Position numbers and translations under genes: made by a program. From assembly GCA_051867875.1 (NCBI GenBank), contig JBJDZG010000004.1, positions 124,001-188,000 of the forward strand: a stretch of 64,000 bases of DNA. Direction: 5' to 3'. Positions 41,697-51,217 of the stretch are shown in pieces. The notes beneath the pieces were generated by a model. That model saw only the letters and a list, made by a program, of their open reading frames with translations, was not told the origin of the DNA and searched no databases. Positions within the stretch are counted from its first letter, which is position 1. The number at the start of each line of letters is the position of its first letter. This stretch comes from RGIG4608 sp051867875. GTDB lineage: Bacteria > Bacillota > Clostridia > Oscillospirales > CAG-272.

Positions 41697-42908
41697 ATGA
41701 ACGTTCTCGTAGTAAACGCGGGTTCAAGCTCGCTCAAATACCAGCTCTTCAATACGACCGACGGCGTAGTAATCGCAAAAGGTATATGCGAGAGAATCGG
41801 TATCGACGGAAAAATCACACACAAGCAGCTCATCAGCGGAAAATCCTTCTCTGCCGACGTCGATATGCCCAACCACACGATTGCCATGCAGTCGGTCGTT
41901 GACGCCCTCACACATGAGGACCACGGCTGTATCAGAAGCATGAGTGAGATTGAGGCAGTAGGACATAGAATAGTCCACGGCGGTCACTATTTCTCACAGT
42001 CGGTAGTTCTTACCGACGAGGTATTCAGGACACTTGACGAAAAGTGCCGTGCCATCGCTCCTCTTCACACTCCCGCTCACCTTCAGGGAATCCAGGCTTG
42101 CCTTGATATTCTTCCCTCCACTCCTCAGGTGCTCGTATTTGACACTGCTTTCCATCAGACAATGCCCGAGGAAGCGTATATGTACGGTCTTCCCTACGAG
42201 CTCTATGAAAAATACGGCGTTCGCCGTTACGGTGCACACGGCACGTCCCACCGCTACGTTGCAGGCGAGATGATTAAGATTCTCGGCGGAAATGCAGAGG
42301 GCACTAAAATTATTACCTGTCACCTTGGAAACGGCTCTTCCATAAGCGCAGTCAAGGACGGAAAGTGCGTTGATACTTCCATGGGCTTTACACCTCTTGC
42401 AGGCGTTCTCATGGGCACGCGTTGCGGCGATATGGACCCTGCTCTCGTTCCTTTCGTAATGGAGCAGCTCAACCTTTCTCCCGCAGAAGTTAACAACTAT
42501 ATGAACAAGCAGTGCGGATTCCTCGGCATTTCGGGCGTTTCCTCCGACTGCCGCGACCTTGAAGCCGCTATCCGCGAGGGCAATCACAGAGCGAAGCTCG
42601 CTATGGACATGCTCTGCTACCAGATTAAGAAGTTCATCGGCTCCTACACCGCAGCTATGGGCGGTCTTGACGCTATCGTATTCACGGCAGGTATCGGTGA
42701 GAACACCTCCTACATTCGTGAGCACGCACTCGACGGGCTTGATTTCCTCGGCGTTAAGATTAACAAGGAAGTCAACAACGAAACGAAAGGATATTCGGGT
42801 ATCACCGATATGTCCGACGAAGCTTCCCGCGTAAAGATTTATATGATTCCCACTAATGAAGAGCTCATGATAGCTCAGGATACGGAAGCACTCGTAAAAG
42901 CACTTTGA
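41697..42908 (+). CDS. ackA: Acetate kinase
   Basis: Interconverts acetyl phosphate + ADP with acetate + ATP; main ATP-yielding step of acetate fermentation. 403 aa. VLVVNAGSSSLKYQLF at the N-terminus, GHRIVHGG, VFDTAFHQTMPE, RRYGAHGTSHRYV (catalytic His/Arg region), CHLGNGSS, DTSMGFTPLAGVLMGTRCGDMDP and FTAGIGENT are all present. The ATG at 41697 follows GGAGGT by 10 bp. No pta gene is adjacent. Confidence 0.97.
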   Translation: MNVLVVNAGSSSLKYQLFNTTDGVVIAKGICERIGIDGKITHKQLISGKSFSADVDMPNHTIAMQSVVDALTHEDHGCIRSMSEIEAVGHRIVHGGHYFSQSVVLTDEVFRTLDEKCRAIAPLHTPAHLQGIQACLDILPSTPQVLVFDTAFHQTMPEEAYMYGLPYELYEKYGVRRYGAHGTSHRYVAGEMIKILGGNAEGTKIITCHLGNGSSISAVKDGKCVDTSMGFTPLAGVLMGTRCGDMDPALVPFVMEQLNLSPAEVNNYMNKQCGFLGISGVSSDCRDLEAAIREGNHRAKLAMDMLCYQIKKFIGSYTAAMGGLDAIVFTAGIGENTSYIREHALDGLDFLGVKINKEVNNETKGYSGITDMSDEASRVKIYMIPTNEELMIAQDTEALVKAL

Positions 42909-42917
42909 TTTCTCTTT

Positions 42918-42945
42918 ATGCACATCACCTTTCGGTGATGTGCAT
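42918..42945. terminator. Terminator-like hairpin after ackA
   Basis: ATGCACATCACC / GGTGATGTGCAT, 12-bp perfect stem, TTTC loop. The T tail is short (ATTTGATT), so termination efficiency is uncertain. Confidence 0.7.
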
Positions 42946-42983
42946 ATTTGATTCTATCATTTTCCTTCCGGAATTGCAAGTAT

Positions 42984-44018
42984 TTAGAACAGATTTCGGC
43001 AAAAATTCTCCGTAAATCGCTCTTTTGCCTCAAAATCCATAGCGGAGCCGTAGATTTTTTCAATATCAAAGTGGTGCTTTTTGACCTTTTCAAACTCCGA
43101 CAGAGTGAGGTGCAGAATTTCGTCCCTCGCCCTTGCTATCGCTCTGTATTCTTCCCTTGCACTCGCAATTTTTTCCGCGTCCACAAAGCGCTTCATATTG
43201 ACTACCCTGCTTTCCTCTCTGCACTCGTTTCCTATCTCAAATGTGAGTCCGTCGGCAACCGACGCAAGAGCGTCAACCCTTTCGGGCATTATGGGATTGC
43301 TCGAAATTCTGAGGTCGGCGCCCTTAGCGCCAAACGCATCTGTGAGGGCTTCGGTGAGAAAATGAGCGCTCTCGTAGTAGTCGTTTATCTCGTAATAAAT
43401 CCGCGCGTTTTCGTAATACGTCGGGTAGGATGAAATTCCCCTCATTCCTATGGCACGGCAGAGCAAATGCTCAACTTTGCCCTCTCCGCGCGTAATGTCG
43501 CGGGCGTATTTTTCGGCAAAGGCGCGTATTTTGTCTTTTTTGACGCAGGGGCGGATAACTTCTTCCATATTCTCACTCAGCGCGCGATAGGCTCTGAGAT
43601 AGCGGTAAGCATTCTCAAAATGCTCTGCCTTTTTTGCGCTGATTATTTCAATGACCTCTCGCATTCCCGCGAGCTTCTTTGAGTCGAGAAATTGGGACAG
43701 CTCCACGAAATGCTCGACGGCACCTATCACCTTCGGCTCGTAAACGTGGGGCGCTGTGCCGTCAAGCACCGCAATTCTCGGCTCGTTTATAATAATACCG
43801 TCAAGGCTGTCCGCGTCTGACGAGCAGTAGATATAGCGCACCGAAAAGCCGTTTTTCTCGGCACATTTGGCGCATTCGTTCATAAAATATGCTTTTCCGA
43901 TGCCCGAGCCGCCCTTAATAATGTATATCCGTGAAAATTTCCGCGTATCAAAAGCTTCGTCGTAGTAAGGATAAAAGCCCTCAGCCGAGTTTGATGCAAT
44001 AAAATACTTTTCTGACAT
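42984..44018 (-). CDS. PRK06851-like ATPase with altered P-loop
   Basis: 344 aa. It follows the pattern of the clostridial PRK06851 family: a P-loop after IYIIKGG, then YIYCSSDADSLDGIII and IAVLDGTAPHVYEPKVIGAVE. In this protein the P-loop reads GGSGIGKAYF (residues 36-45): Ala replaces the Ser/Thr that follows Lys and coordinates Mg, so ATP hydrolysis may be impaired. The C-terminal half is helical and charged. The role of the family is unknown. I chose the ATG at 44018, which has GGAGGT upstream; an ATG at 44030 is part of that ribosome site. Confidence 0.72.
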   Translation of the reverse strand: MSEKYFIASNSAEGFYPYYDEAFDTRKFSRIYIIKGGSGIGKAYFMNECAKCAEKNGFSVRYIYCSSDADSLDGIIINEPRIAVLDGTAPHVYEPKVIGAVEHFVELSQFLDSKKLAGMREVIEIISAKKAEHFENAYRYLRAYRALSENMEEVIRPCVKKDKIRAFAEKYARDITRGEGKVEHLLCRAIGMRGISSYPTYYENARIYYEINDYYESAHFLTEALTDAFGAKGADLRISSNPIMPERVDALASVADGLTFEIGNECREESRVVNMKRFVDAEKIASAREEYRAIARARDEILHLTLSEFEKVKKHHFDIEKIYGSAMDFEAKERFTENFCRNLF

Positions 44019-44090
44019 ATTGACCTCCATAGATTTTATTTCCCTATAAATCTATGAAAAAGGCGGTCTTTTTGTTAAATGATAAATTAA

Positions 44091-44136
44091 AAAACCTCTC
44101 CTCGGTCGCATCGTCATCAAGGAGAGGTTGTTTTTT
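44091..44136 (-). terminator. Terminator of rqcH
   Basis: Minus strand: AACCTCTCCT and AGGAGAGGTT flank a 17-nt loop, followed by TTTTAATTT. Confidence 0.8.
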
Positions 44137-44156
44137 CGGTATTTTTTATCGTTTGA

Positions 44157-45920
44157 TTATTCGATTCTGAGTTTTGCCACCTTTTCCGCACTTGGCGTAA
44201 CGTAGGCGGTCCAGTTGGTGTGATAAATTACAAGACCGGGCGCGCCGCCCGCCATTTTCTTGACGTTTTTGGCAAGGGTGTAGTCAACGGGCACGGCAAC
44301 TCCGTCGTGCACGCTCGAATAGAACGCCGCTATCTCCGCCGCCTCCGTAAAGTTTATACTGTCGGGCTCCTCACCGCCGCAGAGCATAACGACGTGCGAA
44401 CCTGCTTTGTTCTTGACGTGGAACCAGTAGTCGCTCTTTGACGCTAAATTGAACGTGATATTCTCGTTCTGAATATTGTTCTTTCCGCAGAGCACAGTGT
44501 ATCCGTCCGAGGTCTTAAACTTCATAAACGAGGTGCTCTTTCTCTTCTGCGGGCGATAATTCTTCATTTTTGAGGCGTAGCCCGAGGTGTAGAGCTCGTC
44601 GCGTATCTCAACGAGGTCGCTTGTATTTTCGGCGTGAGAGAGCGCGTCGAAAACGGAATAGATGTAATTCAGTTCCTTTTGAGCCTTCTCAATCTGAATT
44701 GCGAGCTCGCGCTCGGCGCTCTTGCATTTGTTGTATTTTTTATACATTCGCTGGGCGTTTGCAGAGGGCGAAAGCCTTGTGTTAAGCTCGATTATCACCT
44801 TGCCGAAGGTTCCGTCCTCTTCGTTATAGTCCTCGTAATCCACAAGCTCAACCTGCTTCATTCCGCGCTCGATAGCGTAAATGTTTGAGGTGATGAGGTC
44901 GCCGTACTTCTTATAAGCTTCTCCCGCTTTGCAGTCCTCAAGCTCGGCTTTTTGCTTGTCGATTTTTCTTATAAGTCTTGTTTCGGAATTCGTCAGAATT
45001 TTGAGGATATCCGTCGCCTTCTGCTTTACGCGTACCTCTCTGTCCCTGCCCTCAAAATAGAGGTCGAGCATTTTCGAGGGACTGTCAAACTCTTTTATTT
45101 CAAGCCCTCTGTAATGAGTCAGCCTTATAAATGCGTACTCCACTGCCCGCTCGCCGTCGTAGACTGCCGTGGGGGTAAAGCATTTATTCTTTATTGTGTC
45201 AATCACCTCGGAAAACGCGAGATAAAGGCGCTCACAGGTGCAATCTCTCAAAGCCGTATCGATATCGCCCGATGCGCGGTAGGCTATCTCCCTTGCCACC
45301 GCAGAGGAAATTCCGAGGAAGCTTGAAATTATGAATTTGTCGCATTTCTGCTCCGCAGACGCGCAGTCCCAAAGAGTGAAAAACTGCTCCTTCGTGCACA
45401 AAAGAGGGTCTTTTTTGTCCTGCTTCGGCGGAAGCTCGTAGAGCATTCCCGGAAGCACCTGACGGAGCGAGCTCGTCGTGAAATCGACGGTTTTGAGTGC
45501 GGATACTATTCTCTTTTCGGAGTCGAGAAAAATGAGATTTGAGTATTTTCCCATAAGCTCCGCCACGAGATAGCACTTCGTGTCAAAGCCCATTTCATCG
45601 CGCGTGTCAAATGAGATGAGTACCGCACGCTCAAATCCGAGCTGTTCAATGTCCGAAAGCCTTGAACCCTGCAAATACTTACGGAGAAGCACGCAGAACA
45701 TCGGGGGATTCTGTGGATTTTCCTTGGCGATTTCGGTAAAACCGATTCTCGGATTGTTTGAGCCCGCATTGATAAGCAAGCGCTTTCCACCCGAGATTGA
45801 CCTTATTTGAATGTGTATCTCGTCCCTGTCCGGCTGATATACCTTTTCTATGCGCGCGCCCTTTGAGAGCGACAGTATTTCGTGCGTCATACACGAAAGC
45901 ATTCCCGCATCAAAAGCCAT
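44157..45920 (-). CDS. rqcH: Rqc2-homologue RqcH (NFACT family)
   Basis: Ribosome-associated quality control: binds stalled 50S-peptidyl-tRNA and adds C-terminal alanine tails for degradation. 587 aa. The NFACT-N domain begins FDAGMLSCMTHEIL and includes RPRIGFTEI-like NNPRIGFTE; helix-hairpin and coiled-coil parts span about residues 180-430; the NFACT-R domain has FMKFKTSDGYTVLCGKNNIQN, YWFHVKNKAGSHVVM and PVDYTLAKNVKK. Older annotations call it fibronectin-binding protein FbpA. GGGGGA precedes the ATG. Confidence 0.95.
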   Translation of the reverse strand: MAFDAGMLSCMTHEILSLSKGARIEKVYQPDRDEIHIQIRSISGGKRLLINAGSNNPRIGFTEIAKENPQNPPMFCVLLRKYLQGSRLSDIEQLGFERAVLISFDTRDEMGFDTKCYLVAELMGKYSNLIFLDSEKRIVSALKTVDFTTSSLRQVLPGMLYELPPKQDKKDPLLCTKEQFFTLWDCASAEQKCDKFIISSFLGISSAVAREIAYRASGDIDTALRDCTCERLYLAFSEVIDTIKNKCFTPTAVYDGERAVEYAFIRLTHYRGLEIKEFDSPSKMLDLYFEGRDREVRVKQKATDILKILTNSETRLIRKIDKQKAELEDCKAGEAYKKYGDLITSNIYAIERGMKQVELVDYEDYNEEDGTFGKVIIELNTRLSPSANAQRMYKKYNKCKSAERELAIQIEKAQKELNYIYSVFDALSHAENTSDLVEIRDELYTSGYASKMKNYRPQKRKSTSFMKFKTSDGYTVLCGKNNIQNENITFNLASKSDYWFHVKNKAGSHVVMLCGGEEPDSINFTEAAEIAAFYSSVHDGVAVPVDYTLAKNVKKMAGGAPGLVIYHTNWTAYVTPSAEKVAKLRIE

Positions 45921-46003
45921 AAATATTCTCCCCCTTTCGCAATTTCTTTCAGTAGTATATCATACTTTGAAAGGAAATTCAAGGGGGAGAGCCGTGTTAT
46001 ATT

Positions 46004-47299
46004 TTATTTTTTCATCTCGCTCATAAGTGCGTACAGCATCTGCGCGGTCTGCGCGCGCGTAAGGCTTGCACTCGGCGCAATAGAGCCGTCTGTGGCAGAG
46101 AGTATTCCCATATCGGCAAGCGTGTAAATCGCATCGTGCGCCCATGCGGGAATGTCAGCTCTGTCGGAAAATATCGGTTTTACAGTCGGCACTTTACCCT
46201 CGACCAAGTTATAAACTATAAGCGACGCTTCCGCTCTCGTAATATCTTTATTGGGATAGAAGAAATATTCCCCGTCCCCGTTGACTGCACCCGTGATTAT
46301 TCCCATTTGTCTTGCACGGTAGACGTAGCCCTTCATTGATGCGGGAATCTCGCTGTCGTCGTCAAAGCCCGTATCGGCTATCGTCGGAATATCGTTAACA
46401 CCTATTGCATTCATCAGCATGACGAGAAAATCAATTCTTGACACGCTCTTATCGGGCATAAAGAACGTACTGTCCCCGATAGTAGTTCCGCTCATTATGT
46501 TATTCTCAGTCATAGTAAGCGACGCGTGAAGTGCGGGGTGCTTATCCATATCCGCATAAACTGTGTCGGTCTTTAACCTTTCGACTGTCAGATTGACCGT
46601 TCTTGCACTCGAATAGTTGCCGTATTTATCGACTGCGACGTACTCAAAGCTGTCCTTGCCGAAATAGAGCCCCGATGGCGTATAGGAATACTCGCCGCTC
46701 TTGCCGTCGAGCTCTATTACGCCGTTTTTGGCGTACGTTACTATCTCGTATCTCAGCTCGTCGCCGTCGTCATCGTACGCACTGACCTTACCGTAGACGG
46801 TTACGGTCTGATGTGTGCTCACGGAGAAAATTTTTTCGTCCTCGTGCGCGAGCGTGGGCGCGGAATTTTCACGGGTAAGGAAATAGAGTGAGCACTCTAT
46901 CTCATATTCAAATCCCGCAGGCTTGAATTTGAACACCGTCTGCCTTACGCTCTCACTGCTCGGTCTGAAATTCAAGAGGTCGAGATTATCCCCCGAAACC
47001 GTCTGCCCTGCATTTACCACTACGTCCCCTACACAAAGGCAGCCGTCGCTGACGGCCGGAACCGAGGTTACAGTGATTGACGAGATTTCCGAGAGGTTGA
47101 GATTTTTCTCAAAATCGTCGGCGGAAAATACTATTTTCTTGCCTGTGAGTGCGTATTTTGCCATTCCGTTCTGATTTGCAAGCACCGAAAGACCGCTCGT
47201 AATATCGAGTGTAGCGTCCTTTTGCGCTTCTCTGACAACTCCTGTGACCGTCAGTGCTATTGCCATAAGTATTACCGAAAACATTATTATTCTTTTCAT
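46004..47299 (-). CDS. S-layer-homology surface protein with a cadherin-like domain
   Basis: 431 aa, exported (signal peptide residues 1-22, no lipobox). Residues about 150-245 resemble a tandem cadherin-like/Ig repeat (SAYDDDGDELRYEIVTYAKN, GKDSFEYVAVDKYGN). Residues about 270-431 hold three SLH units (MPDKSVSRIDFLVMLMNAIG, PNKDITRAEASLIVYNLV, PSASLTRAQTAQMLYALM) that attach proteins to cell-wall pyruvylated polymers. CAAGGAGG precedes the ATG. It is monocistronic and divergent from the RluA-type gene. The partner structure outside the cell is unknown. Confidence 0.9.
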   Translation of the reverse strand: MKRIIMFSVILMAIALTVTGVVREAQKDATLDITSGLSVLANQNGMAKYALTGKKIVFSADDFEKNLNLSEISSITVTSVPAVSDGCLCVGDVVVNAGQTVSGDNLDLLNFRPSSESVRQTVFKFKPAGFEYEIECSLYFLTRENSAPTLAHEDEKIFSVSTHQTVTVYGKVSAYDDDGDELRYEIVTYAKNGVIELDGKSGEYSYTPSGLYFGKDSFEYVAVDKYGNYSSARTVNLTVERLKTDTVYADMDKHPALHASLTMTENNIMSGTTIGDSTFFMPDKSVSRIDFLVMLMNAIGVNDIPTIADTGFDDDSEIPASMKGYVYRARQMGIITGAVNGDGEYFFYPNKDITRAEASLIVYNLVEGKVPTVKPIFSDRADIPAWAHDAIYTLADMGILSATDGSIAPSASLTRAQTAQMLYALMSEMKK

Positions 47300-47377
47300 A
47301 TTTTTGCCTCCTTGTCGGCGTATAACTTAATAAATTATATACCGATAGTGAAAAATATATGCAAATCAAAAGAATTA

Positions 47378-47406
47378 TTGTAATTTGCGCCGTTTTGGTG
47401 TATAAT
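47378..47406 (+). promoter_or_regulatory. Promoter of the RluA-type gene
   Basis: TTGTAA (47378-47383), 17 bp, TATAAT (47401-47406). Confidence 0.75.
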
Positions 47407-47436
47407 ATGATTATCAAAAGCAAGGAGAGTGCAAAA

Positions 47437-48342
47437 ATGACGTTTGAAAACCGCTTTGTCGGGCTCACGGTTAAACAAATACTTATTGACGAGCTGGGTT
47501 TTTCAAAAAAAGCCATAACTGCCCTAAAAGCCCGAGAGGACGGCATTTTGCTCAACGGAAAACGCGTAACCGTGCGCGCAAAAATTGCCGCGGGCGACGT
47601 TCTCACGATAAATCTTGATGACGAGGAAACCAACAGCGGAAAGCTCGTTCCGTCAGGTACTCTGCCCGATATAATCTACGAGGACGAAAACGTCGTCGCG
47701 GTGAACAAGCCCCCGTATATGCCCACGCATCAGTCGCAGGGACATTTTTACGACACGCTGGCAAATTCGCTCGCGTACTATTATTCTCTCTCGTCGCGCC
47801 CTTTCGTTTTCCGCTCTGTCAACCGTCTTGACCGCAACACGAGCGGCATAGTGCTCGTTGCAAAGAACCGTCTGACGTCCGCAAATCTCTCCGAGCAGAT
47901 GAAGCATGACGGAATAAAAAAGACCTATCTTGCCATTCTCGACGGGCATCTGCCAAATGACGGGGGCGTTATCGAAACGTACATACGCCGACGCGAGAAA
48001 AGCATCATTTTACGTGAGGTATGCAACAGGTGCGACGGTGCAAAGCTCGCCGTAACGCGATACAAGGTACTTGCAAAATCGGGCGGTCTTTCGTTGGTGC
48101 AAGCCACACCCGAAACAGGACGCACGCATCAGTTGCGGGTACATTTTTCGCACCTCGGCGCTCAAATTCTCGGCGACGACCTATACGGAAAGCCCTCGAC
48201 CCTCATCTCCCGTCACGCCCTTCACGCGTACTCTCTTCGCTTCACAAACCCCGAAAATTCGGAGATTACGGAGCTTTACGCACCCGTCCCCGAGGATATG
48301 AGGGTGCTTATAGAACAATATTTCGGAAAGGATTTTACTTAA
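47437..48342 (+). CDS. RluA-family pseudouridine synthase
   Basis: 301 aa. An S4-like N-terminal part (SKKAITALKAREDGILLNGKRV) and the catalytic domain with VNRLDRNTSGIVLVAKN, the RLDxxTSG motif holding the catalytic Asp, then TGRTHQLRVHFSHLG. The His before RLD is replaced by Asn, as in some RluD/YhcT relatives. The target uridine in rRNA or tRNA cannot be named from sequence. The ATG at 47437 has AAGGAGA upstream; the DUF3810 gene starts immediately after its stop. Confidence 0.92.
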   Translation: MTFENRFVGLTVKQILIDELGFSKKAITALKAREDGILLNGKRVTVRAKIAAGDVLTINLDDEETNSGKLVPSGTLPDIIYEDENVVAVNKPPYMPTHQSQGHFYDTLANSLAYYYSLSSRPFVFRSVNRLDRNTSGIVLVAKNRLTSANLSEQMKHDGIKKTYLAILDGHLPNDGGVIETYIRRREKSIILREVCNRCDGAKLAVTRYKVLAKSGGLSLVQATPETGRTHQLRVHFSHLGAQILGDDLYGKPSTLISRHALHAYSLRFTNPENSEITELYAPVPEDMRVLIEQYFGKDFT

Positions 48343-49500
48343 ATGGAAAGCATAGAAACGAGCAGTACGGAGGTTATAGCAGACTCGCAAGGGTCCGAGA
48401 ACTCTCCGCCCCCCAAAAAACTGCCCCTTTATTCGTATATATTTTTCGCGCTTGCGGGCGTTTCGCTGATAATTTACGTAACGGCTATACTCTCAACGCC
48501 TTTTGCGGATTTTTTCAACCGCTATATCTCGTCCGCATTCAGAATTATGCTCGCTGCGGCGACTAATATTATCCCGCTCTCCTTAGCGGAAACAGCAATT
48601 ATTCTTTTGCCCGTGATACTCTTTTTCCTTATAAGATACTCGAACAAGCACTACACAAGCTCGTGGCACGACGTGGGCGTTTTCCTGCTCGTTGCACTCT
48701 CTTTTATCTCGGTGTTTTTCAGTCTGTTCGTGTTTACTTTCGGCACGGGTTATTACACTACGGAAATGGACGAGAGACTCTCCCTTGAACAAAAGGACGT
48801 TACAAAGGAGGAGCTTGCGTCAACCGCGGAGTGGCTTATCGCAGAGGTAAATTCACAGCTTGACCAAATTGAATTTGCACACGAGAGCTCGTCAATTTCT
48901 CCACACAGCATAAGAGAAACCAATAAAATACTTCTCGACTCGTATGAAAAATTCGCCGAGAGCTATGATTTTATGCCCGTATTCACCTCGTATATCAAGC
49001 CCATAATGTTAAGCAAGCCCATGACCTACACGCATATATCGGGAGTTTATACCTTTATGACGGGAGAGGCTAATCTCAACACGAACGCGCCTGACTATTC
49101 AATTCCCTATACCATGGCTCACGAGCTCGCACATCAGCGCGGTATCGCACGCGAGGACGAGGCGAATTTCATCGCCTTTCTCATCTGTTCCGGCTCCGAC
49201 GACTCATACGTGCGCTACTGCGGATATATGAATCTCTGTGAGTACGTGCTGAACGCGCTCTACTACGCGGACAAGGACCTATGGGAAGAAACCTACAAAA
49301 AGCTCGACAACAGAGCAATATATGAGATGATAGCCTACAACGATTTTTATGAAAAATACCGCGACAATGTTGCAGGAGATATCAGTGGCGCCATCAACGA
49401 CGCGTATCTCCAAATCAACGGCACGGAAGGCTCCGTCAGCTACGGTCTTGTAGTTAACCTCGCCGTTGCGTATCACTATAAAAGCAACGTATCCGAATAA
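48343..49500 (+). CDS. DUF3810 membrane protein with HExxH zinc-protease motif
   Basis: 385 aa. A polar N-terminus, three membrane spans (about residues 30-130), and an extracytoplasmic domain with YTMAHELAHQRGIAREDEANF: HELAH is an HExxH gluzincin-like motif with a downstream Glu. The DUF3810 family is uncharacterised. Its ATG is directly next to the stop of the RluA-type gene, so translation is probably coupled. A peptidase role is likely but not shown. Confidence 0.88.
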   Translation: MESIETSSTEVIADSQGSENSPPPKKLPLYSYIFFALAGVSLIIYVTAILSTPFADFFNRYISSAFRIMLAAATNIIPLSLAETAIILLPVILFFLIRYSNKHYTSSWHDVGVFLLVALSFISVFFSLFVFTFGTGYYTTEMDERLSLEQKDVTKEELASTAEWLIAEVNSQLDQIEFAHESSSISPHSIRETNKILLDSYEKFAESYDFMPVFTSYIKPIMLSKPMTYTHISGVYTFMTGEANLNTNAPDYSIPYTMAHELAHQRGIAREDEANFIAFLICSGSDDSYVRYCGYMNLCEYVLNALYYADKDLWEETYKKLDNRAIYEMIAYNDFYEKYRDNVAGDISGAINDAYLQINGTEGSVSYGLVVNLAVAYHYKSNVSE

Positions 49501-49503
49501 AAC

Positions 49504-49532
49504 GAAGCCCTCGGCGCGCCGAGGGCTTTTGT
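49504..49532 (+). terminator. Terminator after the DUF3810 gene
   Basis: AAGCCCTCGGCG / CGCCGAGGGCTT perfect palindrome, followed by TTGTCTTG. Confidence 0.85.
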
Positions 49533-49672
49533 CTTGCACTCGTTTTGCACCAAAATACGCCAAATAGTGCACCTATTTTCGAATACGGAATAAAATATGA
49601 ATGTGAAGATTTGACAAAATCAAAAAATATTTGCCAAATACTCAAAAAACTATTTCATTTTCGGCAGTTGTA

Positions 49673-49681
49673 TGGTATACT
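49673..49681 (+). promoter_or_regulatory. Extended -10 promoter of murA
   Basis: TGGTATACT: a TG motif one base before TATACT, with only a weak -35 (TTTCAT). The start would lie about 50 bp upstream of murA. Confidence 0.5.
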
Positions 49682-49739
49682 GTATTTGAACAATATCTGT
49701 TAATCAAAATACAACTGCCTTTTCGGGAGAATTACATAT

Positions 49740-51017
49740 ATGGAAAAAATCATTATCAACGGCGGCAAGAAGCTGTACGGCGACGTCTATATCAACGGAA
49801 TGAAAAACGCCGCTCTGCCCATAATTTTCGCAACTATTCTGACGTCTGACAGGTGCACTATTGAAAATGTCCCGCGTGTCAGCGATATCACAATGGCCTT
49901 TGATATTCTGCGCGCTATGGGCGCAGAGATTAGCTATCTTGACGAAACGACCGTCGTTATAGATACAAAGAACCTCGTAGGTTCAAGCTCACCCTTAGAA
50001 CTCGTTTCGAGAATGAGGGGCTCAACATACCTTCTCGGTGCCGAGCTCGCCCGCTTTAAGAGTTCAAAGGTAGGATACCCGGGCGGCTGTAATTTCGGCA
50101 CCCGCCCCATAGATATGCATATCAAGGGATTTGAGGCTCTCGGCGCCACCGTTTCGCAGGACGAAAACAACGTCTACGCATTTGCTCCGAACGGTCTTAA
50201 AGGAAATTCCATCTACTTTGATATCGTTTCCGTCGGTGCGACTGTAAATCTTATGCTCGCGGCTACGCTTTCCGAGGGACTTACCGTGCTTGAAAACTGC
50301 GCGCGTGAGCCACATATCGTTGACCTTGCAAACTTTCTTAACACCTGCGGAGCAAATATCAAAGGCGCAGGTACGGGAATAATTAAGATAATGGGAGTTG
50401 AAAAGCTTCACGGCTGTGTCTACGACATAATCCCCGACATGATAGAGGCAGGCACGTATATGACTGCCGTTGCCGCTACGGGCGGTGAGGTAAATATACG
50501 TAATGTTATTCCAAAGCACCTTGAAATAGTTTCTGCAAAGCTTACGGAAATGGGAGTTGAGGTAAAGGCGTATGACGATTATCTCACGGTAAAATCAAAC
50601 GGAGTCCTCAAACCCACTAACATTCAGACTCTTCCCTATCCCGGTTTCCCGACGGATATGCACCCGCAGTTTTCAACTCTGCTCGCAGTAGCAAAGGGCG
50701 AGAGTACGGTGTCCGAAACCATTTGGAAAAATCGCTTCAAATACGTCAAGGAGCTTGAAAAAATGGGCGCGAATATAACCGTCAATGAGCCCAATGCGAC
50801 CTTCGTCGGCGTTGAAAAGCTCCACGGTGCAACGGTTCGCTCCGTTGACCTGCGCGCGGGCGCGGCAATTATTATTGCGGGACTTATAGCCGAGGGCACG
50901 ACTGAGGTTACGGATATTTTCACTATCGAGCGCGGTTATCTCGATATCGTCGGAAAGTTGCGCGACCTCGGCGCTGATATATCGAAGGTTTATATCGACG
51001 AAAATGCTTTTGCTTAA
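49740..51017 (+). CDS. murA: UDP-N-acetylglucosamine 1-carboxyvinyltransferase
   Basis: First committed step of peptidoglycan synthesis; target of fosfomycin. 425 aa. INGMKNAALPIIFATIL at the N-terminus (Lys and Asn of the UDP-GlcNAc site), PGGCNFGTRPIDMHI with the catalytic Cys (fosfomycin-sensitive type), and RVKELEKMGAN-like KYVKELEKMGANI. Most Bacillota have two copies (murAA, murAB); this could be either. Monocistronic, ending in a strong terminator. Confidence 0.95.
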   Translation: MEKIIINGGKKLYGDVYINGMKNAALPIIFATILTSDRCTIENVPRVSDITMAFDILRAMGAEISYLDETTVVIDTKNLVGSSSPLELVSRMRGSTYLLGAELARFKSSKVGYPGGCNFGTRPIDMHIKGFEALGATVSQDENNVYAFAPNGLKGNSIYFDIVSVGATVNLMLAATLSEGLTVLENCAREPHIVDLANFLNTCGANIKGAGTGIIKIMGVEKLHGCVYDIIPDMIEAGTYMTAVAATGGEVNIRNVIPKHLEIVSAKLTEMGVEVKAYDDYLTVKSNGVLKPTNIQTLPYPGFPTDMHPQFSTLLAVAKGESTVSETIWKNRFKYVKELEKMGANITVNEPNATFVGVEKLHGATVRSVDLRAGAAIIIAGLIAEGTTEVTDIFTIERGYLDIVGKLRDLGADISKVYIDENAFA

Positions 51018-51027
51018 TTAAATACCT

Positions 51028-51060
51028 AAAACCGAGCGTGTTTTCGCTCGGTTTTTTATT
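51028..51060 (+). terminator. Terminator of murA
   Basis: AAAACCGAGCG / CGCTCGGTTTT, 6-nt loop, T run. Confidence 0.95.
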
Positions 51061-51125
51061 TTCCCCACTTTCGGAAATGCAGAGCAAAAATCAACATTAT
51101 TCCACTATATTATGCAGTTAAATTA

Positions 51126-51154
51126 TTGACTTTTCCCCGAAAATGTGATAAAAT
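51126..51154 (+). promoter_or_regulatory. Promoter of the P-loop kinase-ligA unit
   Basis: TTGACT (51126-51131), 17 bp, TAAAAT (51149-51154). Confidence 0.7.
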
Positions 51155-51217
51155 TATAGACTGCTGATAATAATTAATATAATTATATTAAATATAGATT
51201 GGAGAATCTTTATTACC

